From assembly GCF_021739025.1 (NCBI RefSeq), contig NZ_JAKKOT010000002.1, positions 372,001 to 436,000 of the forward strand: a stretch of DNA of 64,000 nucleotides, written 5' to 3'. Below the pieces are notes generated by a model. That model was not told the origin of the DNA. It made no database searches and worked only from the letters and a program-made list of their open reading frames with translations. This document shows, one piece after another, positions 26,913 through 37,386 of the stretch. Position numbers and translations under genes: made by a program. Every line of letters starts with the position of its first letter. Position 1 is the stretch's first letter. Source of the DNA: Gordonia liuliyuniae (GTDB lineage: Bacteria; Actinomycetota; Actinomycetes; Mycobacteriales; Mycobacteriaceae).

Positions 26913-28124
26913 ATGAGAGTCGAGCCGGGGCAACGTGCGGAGGCATCGATCCTGCACGCCGACCTCGACTCGTTCTACGCGTCAGTCGAGCAACGCGACC
27001 ACCCGCGGCTACGCGGCCGTCCCGTGCTCGTCGGCTCGGGCGTCGTTCTCGCCGCAAGCTACGAGGCCAAGGCCGTCGGCGTGCGGTCACCGATGCCCGG
27101 GCACGAAGCCCGTGCGCTGTGCCCGACCGCCGTCACGATGCCGCCGCGATTCGACGCCTACCTGGCGGCATCGCGTGCCGTGTTCGACGTCTTCGGCGAC
27201 GTGACTCCCCTGGTGGAGGGGATCTCGGTGGACGAGGCGTTCCTCGATGTCGGTGGGCTCCGCAAGATCAGTGGCACACCGGTCGAGATCGCCGCCCGAC
27301 TCCGCGAACGGATACGGGCCGACGTCGGTCTGCCGATCACCGTCGGTGTCGCACCGAGCAAGTTCCTCGCCAAGGTCGCCAGCGCGGTCGGGAAACCGGA
27401 CGGGCTCCTCGAGGTGCCCGTGGGCGGCGAACTCGACTTCCTCCACCCGCTGCCGGTCCGCCGCCTGTGGGGAGTCGGCGCCAAGACGGAGTCGCGACTG
27501 CGGGACGCCGGGATCTCGACCGTCGGGCAGATCGCGCAACTCGGGGAGAACCGGATGTGCGCGTTGTTCGGGCGAGGCGCGGGCCGACACCTGTACGCAC
27601 TGTCGATGGCGCGTGACCCGCGCCGAGTCGAGACGGGCAAGCGGAGGCGGTCGATCGGTTCGCAACGTGCACTGGGCCGGCGGGTCAAGTCCGAAGCCGA
27701 CATCGAGACGACCCTTCTGGCCATCGTCGACCGGCTCGCTGCACGGTTGCGCACAGCAGACCGGTTGGCGCAGACGGTCGTCCTCCGGCTGCGCTTCCAC
27801 GATTTCGCGAGCATCACCCGGACGCGGTCTCTGCACGATCCGACGGACTCCACCGAAATAGTCCTCGCCGTCGCGCGCGGACTCCTCGACGACGCGATGC
27901 CGCTCATCCGCGACCGTGGATGCACCCTGATCGGGCTGTCCCTGACGAACCTGCACGACCATGGCGCCGTGCAGCTTTCGCTACCGTTCGACGGCGACGA
28001 CCACGCCGCGGACCTCGATGTCGCCGTCGACGGTCTGCGGGTGAAGTTCGGGCGCGACGCCGTGACACGTGGCGCCCTGGTCGGCCGACATCACGGCCAC
28101 GACGCCCCGATGCTGCCGGACTGA
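26913..28124 (+). CDS. dinB: DNA polymerase IV
   Basis: This 403-residue Y-family translesion polymerase has the metal-binding motifs LHADLDSFYASVEQ and GISVDEAFLDV, the helix-hairpin-helix region LWGVGAKTESRL, and a little-finger domain. QLSLPF near the C-terminus is a beta-clamp-binding motif. The start at 26913 gives the normal MRVEPGQRAEASILHAD N-terminus. No SOS box of the actinobacterial type (TCGAACN4GTTCGA) is present upstream, so LexA control is unlikely. Confidence 0.95.
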   Translation: MRVEPGQRAEASILHADLDSFYASVEQRDHPRLRGRPVLVGSGVVLAASYEAKAVGVRSPMPGHEARALCPTAVTMPPRFDAYLAASRAVFDVFGDVTPLVEGISVDEAFLDVGGLRKISGTPVEIAARLRERIRADVGLPITVGVAPSKFLAKVASAVGKPDGLLEVPVGGELDFLHPLPVRRLWGVGAKTESRLRDAGISTVGQIAQLGENRMCALFGRGAGRHLYALSMARDPRRVETGKRRRSIGSQRALGRRVKSEADIETTLLAIVDRLAARLRTADRLAQTVVLRLRFHDFASITRTRSLHDPTDSTEIVLAVARGLLDDAMPLIRDRGCTLIGLSLTNLHDHGAVQLSLPFDGDDHAADLDVAVDGLRVKFGRDAVTRGALVGRHHGHDAPMLPD

Positions 28125-28141
28125 CCAGTCACGGCCACGGC

Positions 28142-29716
28142 CTACAGTTGCGTGACCGCCAGCTCGGCAGCCGGCCGCGCGGCCGCAGCGACGAGCGGCG
28201 TCAGGGACAGTCGCGTACGACGCTCCAGCACGTCCTCGACGGTGACTGCGCCCTCTGCGGCGACGCCGAAGACCAGTTCGGCGCCGGTCACGGCGGTCCC
28301 GTCAGCGACCGGGCGGCCGAGTGCTGCGTCCGATTCGGCGAGGGCGAGGACGGCGGGCGCCTCCGTGCCGTACTTGGCGACGAGCCGCTCGGGTGCCGCG
28401 AGACGGGCCAGCTCCGCTGTCGGGTTGGGGCCGGCGGGCGCGCCGACCAGCGGCAGCGACCGGGTGCGGCATGGCGAGGCGGGCAGCGCTGCCGCCGCGA
28501 CAGCGACGTCGACGGCGTCCTGCGCCATCCGTCGGTACGTGGTCAGCTTGCCGCCGACCACAGTCACCAGGCCGTCCTCCCGGGTGAGGACCGCATGCTT
28601 GCGCGACACGTCGGACGTCTCGCCGGTGCCGGCGTCGAGCAGTGGACGCAGACCCGAGTACGTACCGACGATGGCCTCGCGGGTCAGCGGAGTGCCGAGC
28701 GCGAGGTTGATCGTGTCGAGAAGGAAGTCGACCTCGGATTCGGCAGGCTGCGGCACGTTGGGGATCTCGTGACCGGCGTCCTCGTCGGTGAGACCCACAT
28801 AGACGAGACCGTCGGGCTGGGGAAGGGCGAACACGTATCGCCCGAAGCTGCCGGGGACCGCGACGGTGAGGCCGGCGCGGAGCCCGCCGAAGCTCTCTTG
28901 ACTCATCACCAGGTGAGTGCCGCGGCTCGGGCGCAGCGCGATCGCCGGGTCGACCTGCGCGGCCCACACTCCGGTCGCGTTCACGACGGCTTTCGCGCGC
29001 AGTTCGAAACGGTGTCCGGTCAGCTCGTCCGTGACGCTCACCGATGTGCCCGACACCTGGTCGGCTCGCGTATGCGTCAGCACCGTCGCGCCGAGTGACG
29101 CCGCAGTGCGCGCGATGCCCACGACCAGCCGGGCGTCGTCGTTGAGCTGGCCGTCCCAGTTCAACAGACCACCGCGAAGCCCAGAGCGTCTGACGGTCGG
29201 TGCCAGCGCCTGGACTTCGGCGGCCGCGATCCGGCGTGATCGAGACAGGTACGACGACGGCGTCCGCGCCGCGACGCGTAGACCGTCGCCGGCAAGGAAG
29301 CCGGCGCGGGTGAGGGCCGCGTCGAAGAACGAGACGTCGTCGGTCAGCGGAACCACCTGCGGTAACGGACGCACGAGGTGCGGTGCGATCCGGCGGATCA
29401 GCGCATCGCGTTCCACCGCGCTCTCGTAGGCGATACCGACAGCGGCGGACGCGAGGTAGCGCAGCCCGCCGTGCACGAGTTTCGAAGACCACCGGCTCGT
29501 CCCGAAAGCGAGGTCGCGGCTCTCGACCAGCACTGTCGACAGACCGCGGGACACCGCGTCGAGCGCGACACCTGCGCCGGTCACGCCTCCGCCGACGACC
29601 ACCAGGTCCACCGACGGCGACGCGGCGAGGCGTTCGAGGTCGGCGGTTCGGCGAGCCGGCGACAGCAGTGATGCCGGATCGATGGTGGGATGCGTCGAGA
29701 GCACGTCGGTCGTCAT
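28142..29716 (-). CDS. glpD: FAD-dependent glycerol-3-phosphate dehydrogenase
   Basis: This 524-residue membrane-associated flavoprotein oxidises glycerol-3-phosphate to dihydroxyacetone phosphate and feeds electrons to quinone. It shows the FAD motif VVVGGGVTGAGVALDAVSRG and the family signature GTSRWSSKLVHGGLRYL. The glycerol-phosphate site region VNATGVWA and the C-terminal GGKLTTYRRMA are also present. The ATG at 29716 overlaps the TetR stop (ATGA). It matches Rv2249c (glpD1) by neighbourhood as I remember it. Its product DHAP is the precursor of the ether-lipid substrate expected for the divergent AGPS-like enzyme. Confidence 0.95.
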   Translation of the reverse strand: MTTDVLSTHPTIDPASLLSPARRTADLERLAASPSVDLVVVGGGVTGAGVALDAVSRGLSTVLVESRDLAFGTSRWSSKLVHGGLRYLASAAVGIAYESAVERDALIRRIAPHLVRPLPQVVPLTDDVSFFDAALTRAGFLAGDGLRVAARTPSSYLSRSRRIAAAEVQALAPTVRRSGLRGGLLNWDGQLNDDARLVVGIARTAASLGATVLTHTRADQVSGTSVSVTDELTGHRFELRAKAVVNATGVWAAQVDPAIALRPSRGTHLVMSQESFGGLRAGLTVAVPGSFGRYVFALPQPDGLVYVGLTDEDAGHEIPNVPQPAESEVDFLLDTINLALGTPLTREAIVGTYSGLRPLLDAGTGETSDVSRKHAVLTREDGLVTVVGGKLTTYRRMAQDAVDVAVAAAALPASPCRTRSLPLVGAPAGPNPTAELARLAAPERLVAKYGTEAPAVLALAESDAALGRPVADGTAVTGAELVFGVAAEGAVTVEDVLERRTRLSLTPLVAAAARPAAELAVTQL

Positions 29717-30339
29717 GGTCGGAGATACCTTTCGAGGAGGTCGGCGAGTTCGTCGTCGAGCACGTCGACGTCGTCGGGGTCGGTGAAGACGGGGCCGGTG
29801 AGGGTGAACGACCACGCCATCTGGAGAACGGTGGCTGCGATGCGGCGGGGGGAGCCTGCGCGGATCTCCCCGTCTCGCTGCCCGACGACGATCTGGTGTT
29901 CGATCGCCGCGAGCTGGCTGCGGGAGGTGCGGCCGGTTCGTTGGAGCAGGTACGGCGCCAGGAACTCGGGGTCCAGCTCGATGATCCGCTGTAGCAGGGG
30001 GTGGCGTCTGGCCTCGCGGACGAGATGGGTCATCGTCACGATCATCGCTTGTCGCGTCGCGCCCCGGTCGGTGACCGGCGCGGCCGCTGCGATGCGCGCG
30101 AACTCGCGTGTCGTGACCTGTGCGGCAAGGGATTCCACGTTGGGAAAGCGGCGGTACAGGGTCGCGCGGGAGACGCCTGCCGTTCGTGCGACGTCGGCCA
30201 TCGTCGTGCGTCGGATGCCGATCGTGGACATGAGTCGGGTGGCGGCGTCGAGGATCACGTCCTCGCTGATCGCGTTCGCCGCAGTACGTCTCTCCGGTGC
30301 ACGCTCCGGGCTCGGCTCATTGATTCGCTGCGACACCAT
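29713..30339 (-). CDS. TetR family regulator of the glpD/AGPS block
   Basis: This 208-residue repressor has the TetR helix-turn-helix IRRTTMADVARTAGVSRATLYRRFPNVESL near residues 40-70. A ligand domain follows. The ATG at 30339 is 42 bases from the divergent AGPS-like gene, and the stop overlaps glpD. It therefore probably represses both directions from the intervening gap. No clean palindrome is visible there. The equivalent position in M. tuberculosis is Rv2250c. Confidence 0.88.
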   Translation of the reverse strand: MVSQRINEPSPERAPERRTAANAISEDVILDAATRLMSTIGIRRTTMADVARTAGVSRATLYRRFPNVESLAAQVTTREFARIAAAAPVTDRGATRQAMIVTMTHLVREARRHPLLQRIIELDPEFLAPYLLQRTGRTSRSQLAAIEHQIVVGQRDGEIRAGSPRRIAATVLQMAWSFTLTGPVFTDPDDVDVLDDELADLLERYLRP

Positions 30340-30381
30340 GTGTAAGACTGTATCAGCAAATGCGACCGGAAGGCTGTGCCC

Positions 30382-31989
30382 ATGAGCAGTAATGAGATCG
30401 ACATCAACGTCGTCGACTTCGTCCCCGGACGTTGGGGAGACCCCGCGGACCCGATGCGTCTGTCGGACTCGGTCACCGGAGCCTTGAGCATGCTCGGCAT
30501 CACCGAGCAGGCACCCGACCCGGCAGCACTCGCGCTGCCGTCGCCGCGTCTGGACTCGAATGCACTGACCGCCTTCTCGGCCACCGGTGCGTCGGTCACC
30601 ACCGACGACGAGGTCCGCGCGGCACGGCTCCGAGGGTTCTCGACGCCGGATCTGCTGAGATTCCGCGCCGGAGACGGCAGCGACGCCCCGGACGCCGTCG
30701 TCACACCGAGCACGGCCGACCAGGTCGCGGCCGTTCTCGCCGTCTGCGACGAGCAGGGCATCGGGCTGAGTCCGTTCGCCGGCGGAACGACGGTCACCGG
30801 CGGACTCGTCCCCGACCGGTCGCGCCCGGTGATCAGCCTTGACCTGCGTGACCTGACGGGTCTGCTGCACCTTGACGAGACATCACAGATCGCGACGTTC
30901 GCGTCGGGCACCCGCCTGCCCGACGCCGAGCGGCTTCTCGGCGAGCATGGCTTCGAACTGGGGCATTTCCCCCAGTCGTACGAGGGCGCAACCATCGGCG
31001 GGTGCGCCGTCACTCGTTCGGCCGGCCAGTCGTCCGTGGGGTACGGGCGGTTCGACGACATGGTCGTCGGACTGACGGTCGCCACACCGCGCGGCGTCGC
31101 CGAGATCGGCACCGCCCCCAAGTCGGCGGCGGGCCCGGACCTGCGCCAGTTGTTCCTCGGCAGCGAAGGGGCGTTCGGAGTCGTGACCCGAGTGCGCGTG
31201 CGCGTGCACCCGACTCCCTCCGTCCGGCGCTTCTACGGCTGGCACTTCCCGGACTTCGCCGCGGGCGCCACCGCGATGCGCGCCCTCGCCCAATCGAACA
31301 TCAAACCGACGGTGCTCCGGCTTTCGGACGAGGCGGAGACCGGGCTCAACTTGGCAAACCCGTCGGCGGCGGGCAGCGCGAACGGACCGGTCGGCGGCTG
31401 CCTGATGATCGTCGGCTTCGAAGGTGACGCCGCCGACGTCGACTGCCGCGACGCCTACATCTCGGCGCGCCTGAACGAACTCGGCGGAGCCGCGCTCGGC
31501 ACCGAGCCGGGCGAGCACTGGCGGGAAGGTCGGTTCCGCGGCCCGTACCTGCGCGATCCGCTGCTCGACGCGGGCGCACTGGTCGAAACTCTCGAGACGG
31601 TCACCTTCTGGTCGAACCTCGACCGCCTGAAGGCCGACGTCACCGCAGCCGTCACGGGCGCGCTCGGCGACCAGGGCACCCCGGCGGTCGTCATGTGCCA
31701 CATCTCGCACGTGTACCCGACAGGAGCCTCGCTGTACTTCACGGTCATCGCGAAGTCCCTCACTGATCCGGTTGCCCAGTGGGCCGAGGCGAAGTCGGCC
31801 GCGAACGCTGCGATCCGGGCAGCGGGCGCGTCGATCACCCACCACCACGCGGTCGGCACCGACCACCAGGCGGCGTACCTGGAGGAGATCGGCGACGTCC
31901 AGCAGACGGCGCTGCGGGCGGTGAAGTCGGCACTCGACCCCAATGGCGTCCTCAACCCGGGGATCCTGCTGCCGTGCGCATCGAGGTGA
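30382..31989 (+). CDS. FAD-binding oxidase, alkyl-dihydroxyacetonephosphate synthase-like
   Basis: This 535-residue protein has the PCMH FAD domain (AVVTPSTADQVAAVLAVCDEQGI, SPFAGGTTVTGGLVPD, SYEGATIGGCAVTRSAGQSS, LRQLFLGSEGAFGVVT). The C-terminal oxidase domain carries HISHVYPTGASLYFT and THHHAVGTDH. The His triplet and Tyr are hallmarks of alkyl-DHAP synthases, which exchange an acyl chain of acyl-DHAP for a fatty alcohol to make ether lipids. It resembles Rv2251 in context. GGAAGG lies eight bases before the ATG. Plain D-lactate/glycolate-type oxidase activity is the alternative. Confidence 0.88.
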   Translation: MSSNEIDINVVDFVPGRWGDPADPMRLSDSVTGALSMLGITEQAPDPAALALPSPRLDSNALTAFSATGASVTTDDEVRAARLRGFSTPDLLRFRAGDGSDAPDAVVTPSTADQVAAVLAVCDEQGIGLSPFAGGTTVTGGLVPDRSRPVISLDLRDLTGLLHLDETSQIATFASGTRLPDAERLLGEHGFELGHFPQSYEGATIGGCAVTRSAGQSSVGYGRFDDMVVGLTVATPRGVAEIGTAPKSAAGPDLRQLFLGSEGAFGVVTRVRVRVHPTPSVRRFYGWHFPDFAAGATAMRALAQSNIKPTVLRLSDEAETGLNLANPSAAGSANGPVGGCLMIVGFEGDAADVDCRDAYISARLNELGGAALGTEPGEHWREGRFRGPYLRDPLLDAGALVETLETVTFWSNLDRLKADVTAAVTGALGDQGTPAVVMCHISHVYPTGASLYFTVIAKSLTDPVAQWAEAKSAANAAIRAAGASITHHHAVGTDHQAAYLEEIGDVQQTALRAVKSALDPNGVLNPGILLPCASR

Positions 31990-32882
31990 ACCCGCTGCGC
32001 ATCGTCGCGGTCGTCAATCCGATCTCCGGAGGCGGCGCGTCGAAACAACAGTGGCCCGCCGTCGCCGACGCGCTGGCGACCGCAGGCGTCACCGATGTCC
32101 GTGTCGTCGAGTCGGAGTCGTCCGAGCACGCCACCGCAGTCGCCGCCGAGTCCGCACGATCGGGCGCGCTGACTGTTGCGGTCGGCGGAGACGGTCACGT
32201 CCGCGATGTGGCCGAGGGCGTGCTCAGCGTCGACGGCGCCCGGTTGGGCATCGCGGCCGCGGGGCGGGGAAACGACCTCGTGCGGCACCTCGGACTGCCG
32301 AGGGACCCGGCGGCGATCGCCGCCGTACTCACCGGCGGGGCGACGCGCGAGATCGACGTCCTGGACGTTCGACGGCCCGACGGCGTCACCACGATCGCAG
32401 TCGGCAACGTGTACGCCGGACTCGACTCGGAGGCGACCGAACTGATCAACAGCCTCCGCTGGATGGGGCCGGCCGCCTACCGGGTGGCCCCGGTGATGGC
32501 GGCGGTGCGGTGGAAGCCGATCCGGGCGTCGATCACCGTCGACGGCCAGACACGCGAGTCGCTCGCGCACATGGTGGTCGTAGCCAATTCGGGCGATTAC
32601 GGCCACGGACTGCGGATGGTGCCAACGGCGTCGATCGACAGCGGCGCGGTCGAGGTCCTCCTACTGCGCGGCGACCGATCGAAGTATCGACTCGCGCGCC
32701 TGATGAAGCAGGCCGAGACCGGGTCGCATCTCGACCGACGCGAGGTCGAACTTCTTAGCGGTACGTCGATCACGGTGGCGACCGACCGCCCGGTCCCCGT
32801 GCACGCCGACGGTGACTACCTCTGCGAGGCGCCCGTGACGATCACCGTCCGTCCCCGTGCACTGCCGATCGCGGTGCCGTAG
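31986..32882 (+). CDS. Diacylglycerol/lipid kinase family protein
   Basis: This 298-residue protein belongs to the DAGK_cat/LCB5 family. It shows VVNPISGGGAS, the nucleotide loop TVAVGGDGHVRDVAEGV (His replaces the usual Thr of GGDGT), AGRGNDLVRHLG, and the C-terminal HADGDYL. It should phosphorylate diacylglycerol or a related lipid. The GTG at 31986 overlaps the previous stop (GTGA). GTG at 31974, with GGGGA nine bases upstream, is an alternative start. Its neighbour makes it the likely counterpart of Rv2252. Confidence 0.88.
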   Translation: MNPLRIVAVVNPISGGGASKQQWPAVADALATAGVTDVRVVESESSEHATAVAAESARSGALTVAVGGDGHVRDVAEGVLSVDGARLGIAAAGRGNDLVRHLGLPRDPAAIAAVLTGGATREIDVLDVRRPDGVTTIAVGNVYAGLDSEATELINSLRWMGPAAYRVAPVMAAVRWKPIRASITVDGQTRESLAHMVVVANSGDYGHGLRMVPTASIDSGAVEVLLLRGDRSKYRLARLMKQAETGSHLDRREVELLSGTSITVATDRPVPVHADGDYLCEAPVTITVRPRALPIAVP

Positions 32883-32911
32883 GGCCGCGGCGACCGCGCG
32901 TCTGGCGACAC

Positions 32912-32925
32912 TAGTGTGACCTGCA
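32912..32925 (+). promoter_or_regulatory. Leaderless-type -10 box of the TrpB2 gene
   Basis: TAGTGT at 32912-32917 ends seven bases before the ATG at 32925, so the predicted start site is at or within a base of the start codon. There is no Shine-Dalgarno. A -35 box is not obvious. Confidence 0.5.
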
Positions 32926-34223
32926 TGACAAATGTTGATGCGTCGAACCCCGATCTCGTGACAGTCGACGTACCCACGCACTGGTACAACCTGGCCGCCG
33001 AACTCGACGAGCCGATCCCGCCGCACCTGCACCCGGGCACCAAGGAGCCGGTCGGACCCGACGATCTGGCCGCGCTGTTCCCGGCAGGCCTCATCGCGCA
33101 GGAGGTGTCGACCGAGCCGTATATCGAGATCCCGGAACCGGTCCGCGAGATCTACAAGATGTGGCGGCCGGCTCCGCTCATCCGAGCACGCCGTTTCGAA
33201 GAAGCGCTTAACACCAAGGCGCGCATCTACGTCAAGTACGAGGGCGTCAGCCCCGTCGGGAGCCACAAGACGAATTCGGCTGTGGCGCAGGCGTACTACA
33301 ACAGCATCGACGGCGTGAAGAAGCTGACGACGGAGACCGGGGCCGGCCAGTGGGGCAGCGCTCTCGCCTTCGCAGGCGCACAGTTCGGCATCGACGTCGA
33401 GGTGTGGCAGGTCCGCGCGTCCTACGACTCTAAGCCCTACCGCGGATTCTTGATCCGCACCTACGGCGGGACCCTGCACCCGAGTCCGTCCGACCTCACC
33501 GAAGCGGGGCGGGCGATGCTTGCGACGGACCCGGACACCACGGGCAGTCTCGGCATGGCGGTGTCGGAGGCGGTCGAGGTGGCCGCGAAGAACGACGACA
33601 CCCGCTACGCGCTCGGCAGCGTGCTCAACCACGTCGTCCTGCACCAGAGCGTCATCGGCCAGGAAGCCGTCGACCAGGTGTACGCCGTAGAGCCCGGTGG
33701 CGCCGACATCGTGTTCGGTTGCGCCGGAGGCGGATCGAACCTGGCCGGGCTGTCGTTCCCGTTCATCCGCGAGAAGCTCAACGGCCGTAGCAATCCGCGC
33801 ATCGTCGCCGCCGAACCGCTCGCCTGCCCGTCCATCACCCAGGGTGAGTACCGCTACGACCACGGTGACGTCGCAGGCCTCACACCGCTGCTGAAAATGC
33901 ACACACTCGGCATGGACTTCGTCCCCGACCCGATCCACGCCGGTGGCCTGCGCTATCACGGGATGGCGCCTGCTCTGAGCCACACCGTCGAGCTCGGCCT
34001 GGTGGAGGGGACGGCGATCGGGCAGCACGACGCGTTCAGCGCAGGTGTGCAGTTCGCCCGAACCCAGGGCATCGTCCCAGCCCCGGAGTCGACGCATGCC
34101 ATCGCGGCGTGCGCTGCACACGTCGCGAACAGCGATAAAGAGGAAGTCGTGGTGATCGGTCTGTCTGGGCACGGCCAACTCGATCTGCCCGCCTACGCGG
34201 ACTTCCTCGACGGCGGGTTCTGA
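32925..34223 (+). CDS. TrpB2-type tryptophan synthase beta-like protein
   Basis: This 432-residue PLP enzyme is of the TrpB2 class, which makes tryptophan from indole or acts in salvage and can work without TrpA. The PLP lysine is in GSHKTNSAVAQAYY, and the phosphate-binding glycine loop is CAGGGSNLAGLSF. RPAPLIRA at the substrate end is also family-like. The length (432) exceeds that of TrpB1, and the N-terminal 80 residues are the TrpB2-specific extension. It is isolated from other trp genes. The start at 32925 rather than 32916 is supported by the leaderless -10 box. Confidence 0.9.
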   Translation: MTNVDASNPDLVTVDVPTHWYNLAAELDEPIPPHLHPGTKEPVGPDDLAALFPAGLIAQEVSTEPYIEIPEPVREIYKMWRPAPLIRARRFEEALNTKARIYVKYEGVSPVGSHKTNSAVAQAYYNSIDGVKKLTTETGAGQWGSALAFAGAQFGIDVEVWQVRASYDSKPYRGFLIRTYGGTLHPSPSDLTEAGRAMLATDPDTTGSLGMAVSEAVEVAAKNDDTRYALGSVLNHVVLHQSVIGQEAVDQVYAVEPGGADIVFGCAGGGSNLAGLSFPFIREKLNGRSNPRIVAAEPLACPSITQGEYRYDHGDVAGLTPLLKMHTLGMDFVPDPIHAGGLRYHGMAPALSHTVELGLVEGTAIGQHDAFSAGVQFARTQGIVPAPESTHAIAACAAHVANSDKEEVVVIGLSGHGQLDLPAYADFLDGGF

Positions 34224-34236
34224 GCCGAGCACGAAT

Positions 34237-34303
34237 GAGATCAGTACGCTCATCGGTTCATTCCGGCAGATTGCCCTCTCCGGCCGATGAGCGTACTGAT
34301 CTC
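34237..34303. repeat. Palindromic extragenic element, copy B
   Basis: Arms GAGATCAGTACGCTCATCGG (34237-34256) and its complement (34284-34303) are perfect and identical to those of copy A at 5480-5548. The loop is 27 bases. It lies 13 bases after the TrpB2 stop and includes the last codons of the convergent AbiEi/DUF559 gene, whose C-terminal tail RSVRSSAGEGNLPE it encodes. It likely serves as a terminator for TrpB2. Confidence 0.9.
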
Positions 34304-35136
34304 TGCACTATCGCTCGGGCTCTGGCGCTCCGGGCCCGGTGCCGGTCGGTGCGGGTGATCGCTCGGATGTCTTCGAGGACGCCGTCCCACCCGTAGATGA
34401 TGTCGCCGTAGGTGAGACGCAGCGTCATCCATCCGTCGACGAGTGTCCGTCGGTCGCGGTGATGGTCACGCTCGTAGTCTTCCCGGCTGGAGTGGTGAAG
34501 TACCGAGTCGCATTCGATGATCAACGTCCCGATGCGCAGGTCGGCCCACTGGGCATCGGCGATGCTCGGCTGCACGACCACGTCGTAACCGAGGGCGCGT
34601 AGACGCACGCGGGCGATGCTCTCGGTGCCGGACTGGGATCGCGGGTCGGTGCGATACAACAGGTCGCGCAGCGTCGGACCGATACGCCCCATCGCTTCGG
34701 CGAGGTCTTCGACCGTCGTGCGAGTCGTGTTGAGGTACGAGTCGCAGACGGCGATCCACTCGTCCGGCTGGAGGCACCGCACCGCATACTTGAGTGCGAC
34801 CGGGACCGGGTCCACCGCGCTCGGCGTGGTTCGGATCGGAGCCTGCAGCGGTCTGCACGCCCGATGCTTGCCCGCGAGGTTCGGGCTACGCCGCAGATGC
34901 AGTTCCCCGGCATGGCCGGGCGGAACCCACAACCTGTGGAAGCTCAACGCGGACACACAGGCGAGGACACCGCCGTCGCGCACGGCGGTCGCAGCCGCCG
35001 CATCGTGTCCAGGCGCGGCGAGCCATCCGTCACGGAGTCGCTGCAGGTCGCCGGAGAGTATCGCCCGCCGGATGTCCTGATCCGTATACCCCTGCGCCCG
35101 CAGTCGCTTCCGCGTATAAATTCCGGAATCTCTCAC
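34258..35136 (-). CDS. AbiEi-like N-terminal domain with DUF559/Vsr-like nuclease domain
   Basis: This 292-residue protein has an N-terminal winged-helix region (KRLRAQGYTDQDIRRAILSGDLQRLRDGWLA) like the DNA-binding part of AbiEi antitoxins. A C-terminal domain resembles very-short-patch-repair type nucleases: SGTESIARVRLRALGYDV, WADLRIGTLIIECDS, then RDRRTLVDGWMTLRLTYGDI. The conserved D...E.D triad of the PD-(D/E)XK fold is visible. Starts at GTG 35136. No AbiEii toxin is adjacent, so this is an orphan of a common actinobacterial type. Its true role (defence, repair, or regulation) is unknown. The C-terminus runs into the palindromic repeat. Confidence 0.8.
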   Translation of the reverse strand: MRDSGIYTRKRLRAQGYTDQDIRRAILSGDLQRLRDGWLAAPGHDAAAATAVRDGGVLACVSALSFHRLWVPPGHAGELHLRRSPNLAGKHRACRPLQAPIRTTPSAVDPVPVALKYAVRCLQPDEWIAVCDSYLNTTRTTVEDLAEAMGRIGPTLRDLLYRTDPRSQSGTESIARVRLRALGYDVVVQPSIADAQWADLRIGTLIIECDSVLHHSSREDYERDHHRDRRTLVDGWMTLRLTYGDIIYGWDGVLEDIRAITRTDRHRARSARARAIVQRSVRSSAGEGNLPE

Positions 35137-35241
35137 ATCAGGTCAGACGCGACGCTCGCTCGTCAGGTTCCGCGACACACCGAAGTCGCTGCCCGAACGT
35201 CCAATCTGCCGGGTGATTCGTCGGTGGGCCGAATCACTGTT

Positions 35242-36669
<1,428 letters not shown>

Positions 36670-36699
36670 ACGCTCGGCACCAGAGACGCAGTCAGACAG

Positions 36700-36731
36700 A
36701 AGGAGCGCATCGCCTCGGCGATGCGCTCCTT
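36700..36731 (+). terminator. Rho-independent terminator after argG
   Basis: AAGGAGCGCATCGCC at 36700-36714 pairs perfectly with 36717-36731 across a two-base loop and is followed by TGTTT. It sits between argG and the convergent ter cluster, so it may stop both transcripts. Confidence 0.92.
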
Positions 36732-36747
36732 TGTTTCTCGGGTCGGG

Positions 36748-37323
36748 TCAGACGTTGACGCCGTAGTCGCGTGCGATGCCTCCGAGGCCGGAAGCGTAGC
36801 CCTGGCCGATGGCGCGGAACTTCCAGTCGGCGTTGTGCCGGTACAGTTCGCCGAACAGCATCGCGGTCTCCGACGACGCGTCCTCGGACAGGTCGTAGCG
36901 GGCCACCTCGGAGCTGTTCGCGCGGTTCACGACGCGGATGAACGCGTTGCGGACCTGGCCGAACGACTGGCCGCGTACATCCGCTTCGTGGATCGAGACG
37001 GGGAAGACGATCGACTGGACGTTCGGCGGGACCGCGGCCAAGTCGACGTTGATCGACTCGTCGTCGCCGTCGCCCTCACCGGTCAGGTTGTCGCCGGTGT
37101 GCTCGATCGCGCCGTCGGGCGACCGCAGATTGTTGTAGAACACGAAGTGCTGATCGGAGAGGACCTTGCCGTCCGCACCCAGGATCAGCGCGCTGCCGTC
37201 GAGGTCGAAGTCCGCGCCCGTCGTGCTCCTCGCATCCCAGCCGACGCCGATCGCGACGGAGGTGAGGCCGGGAGCCTCTTTCGACAGGGAGACGTTGCCG
37301 CCCTTGCTCAGGCTGACGCTCAT
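36748..37323 (-). CDS. TerD-family protein, last gene of the ter cluster
   Basis: This 191-residue protein is a full-length Ter[22 protein letters not shown] at the start, then the calcium-binding [15 protein letters not shown] and [19 protein letters not shown]. The C-terminal [12 protein letters not shown]-like segment is [20 protein letters not shown]. TerD-superfamily proteins bind Ca2+ and couple to a stress response linked to phage, tellurite or colicin. It is 82% or so identical by eye to the TerD at 46932 (not computed). Together they flank the cluster. Confidence 0.93.
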   Translation of the reverse strand: MSVSLSKGGNVSLSKEAPGLTSVAIGVGWDARSTTGADFDLDGSALILGADGKVLSDQHFVFYNNLRSPDGAIEHTGDNLTGEGDGDDESINVDLAAVPPNVQSIVFPVSIHEADVRGQSFGQVRNAFIRVVNRANSSEVARYDLSEDASSETAMLFGELYRHNADWKFRAIGQGYASGLGGIARDYGVNV

Positions 37324-37386
37324 AGTGGAATGCCTTTCTCTGCGCGGTGGAGCCGTCCCGCGATCACGCCGCAGGAGGACTCCTTC

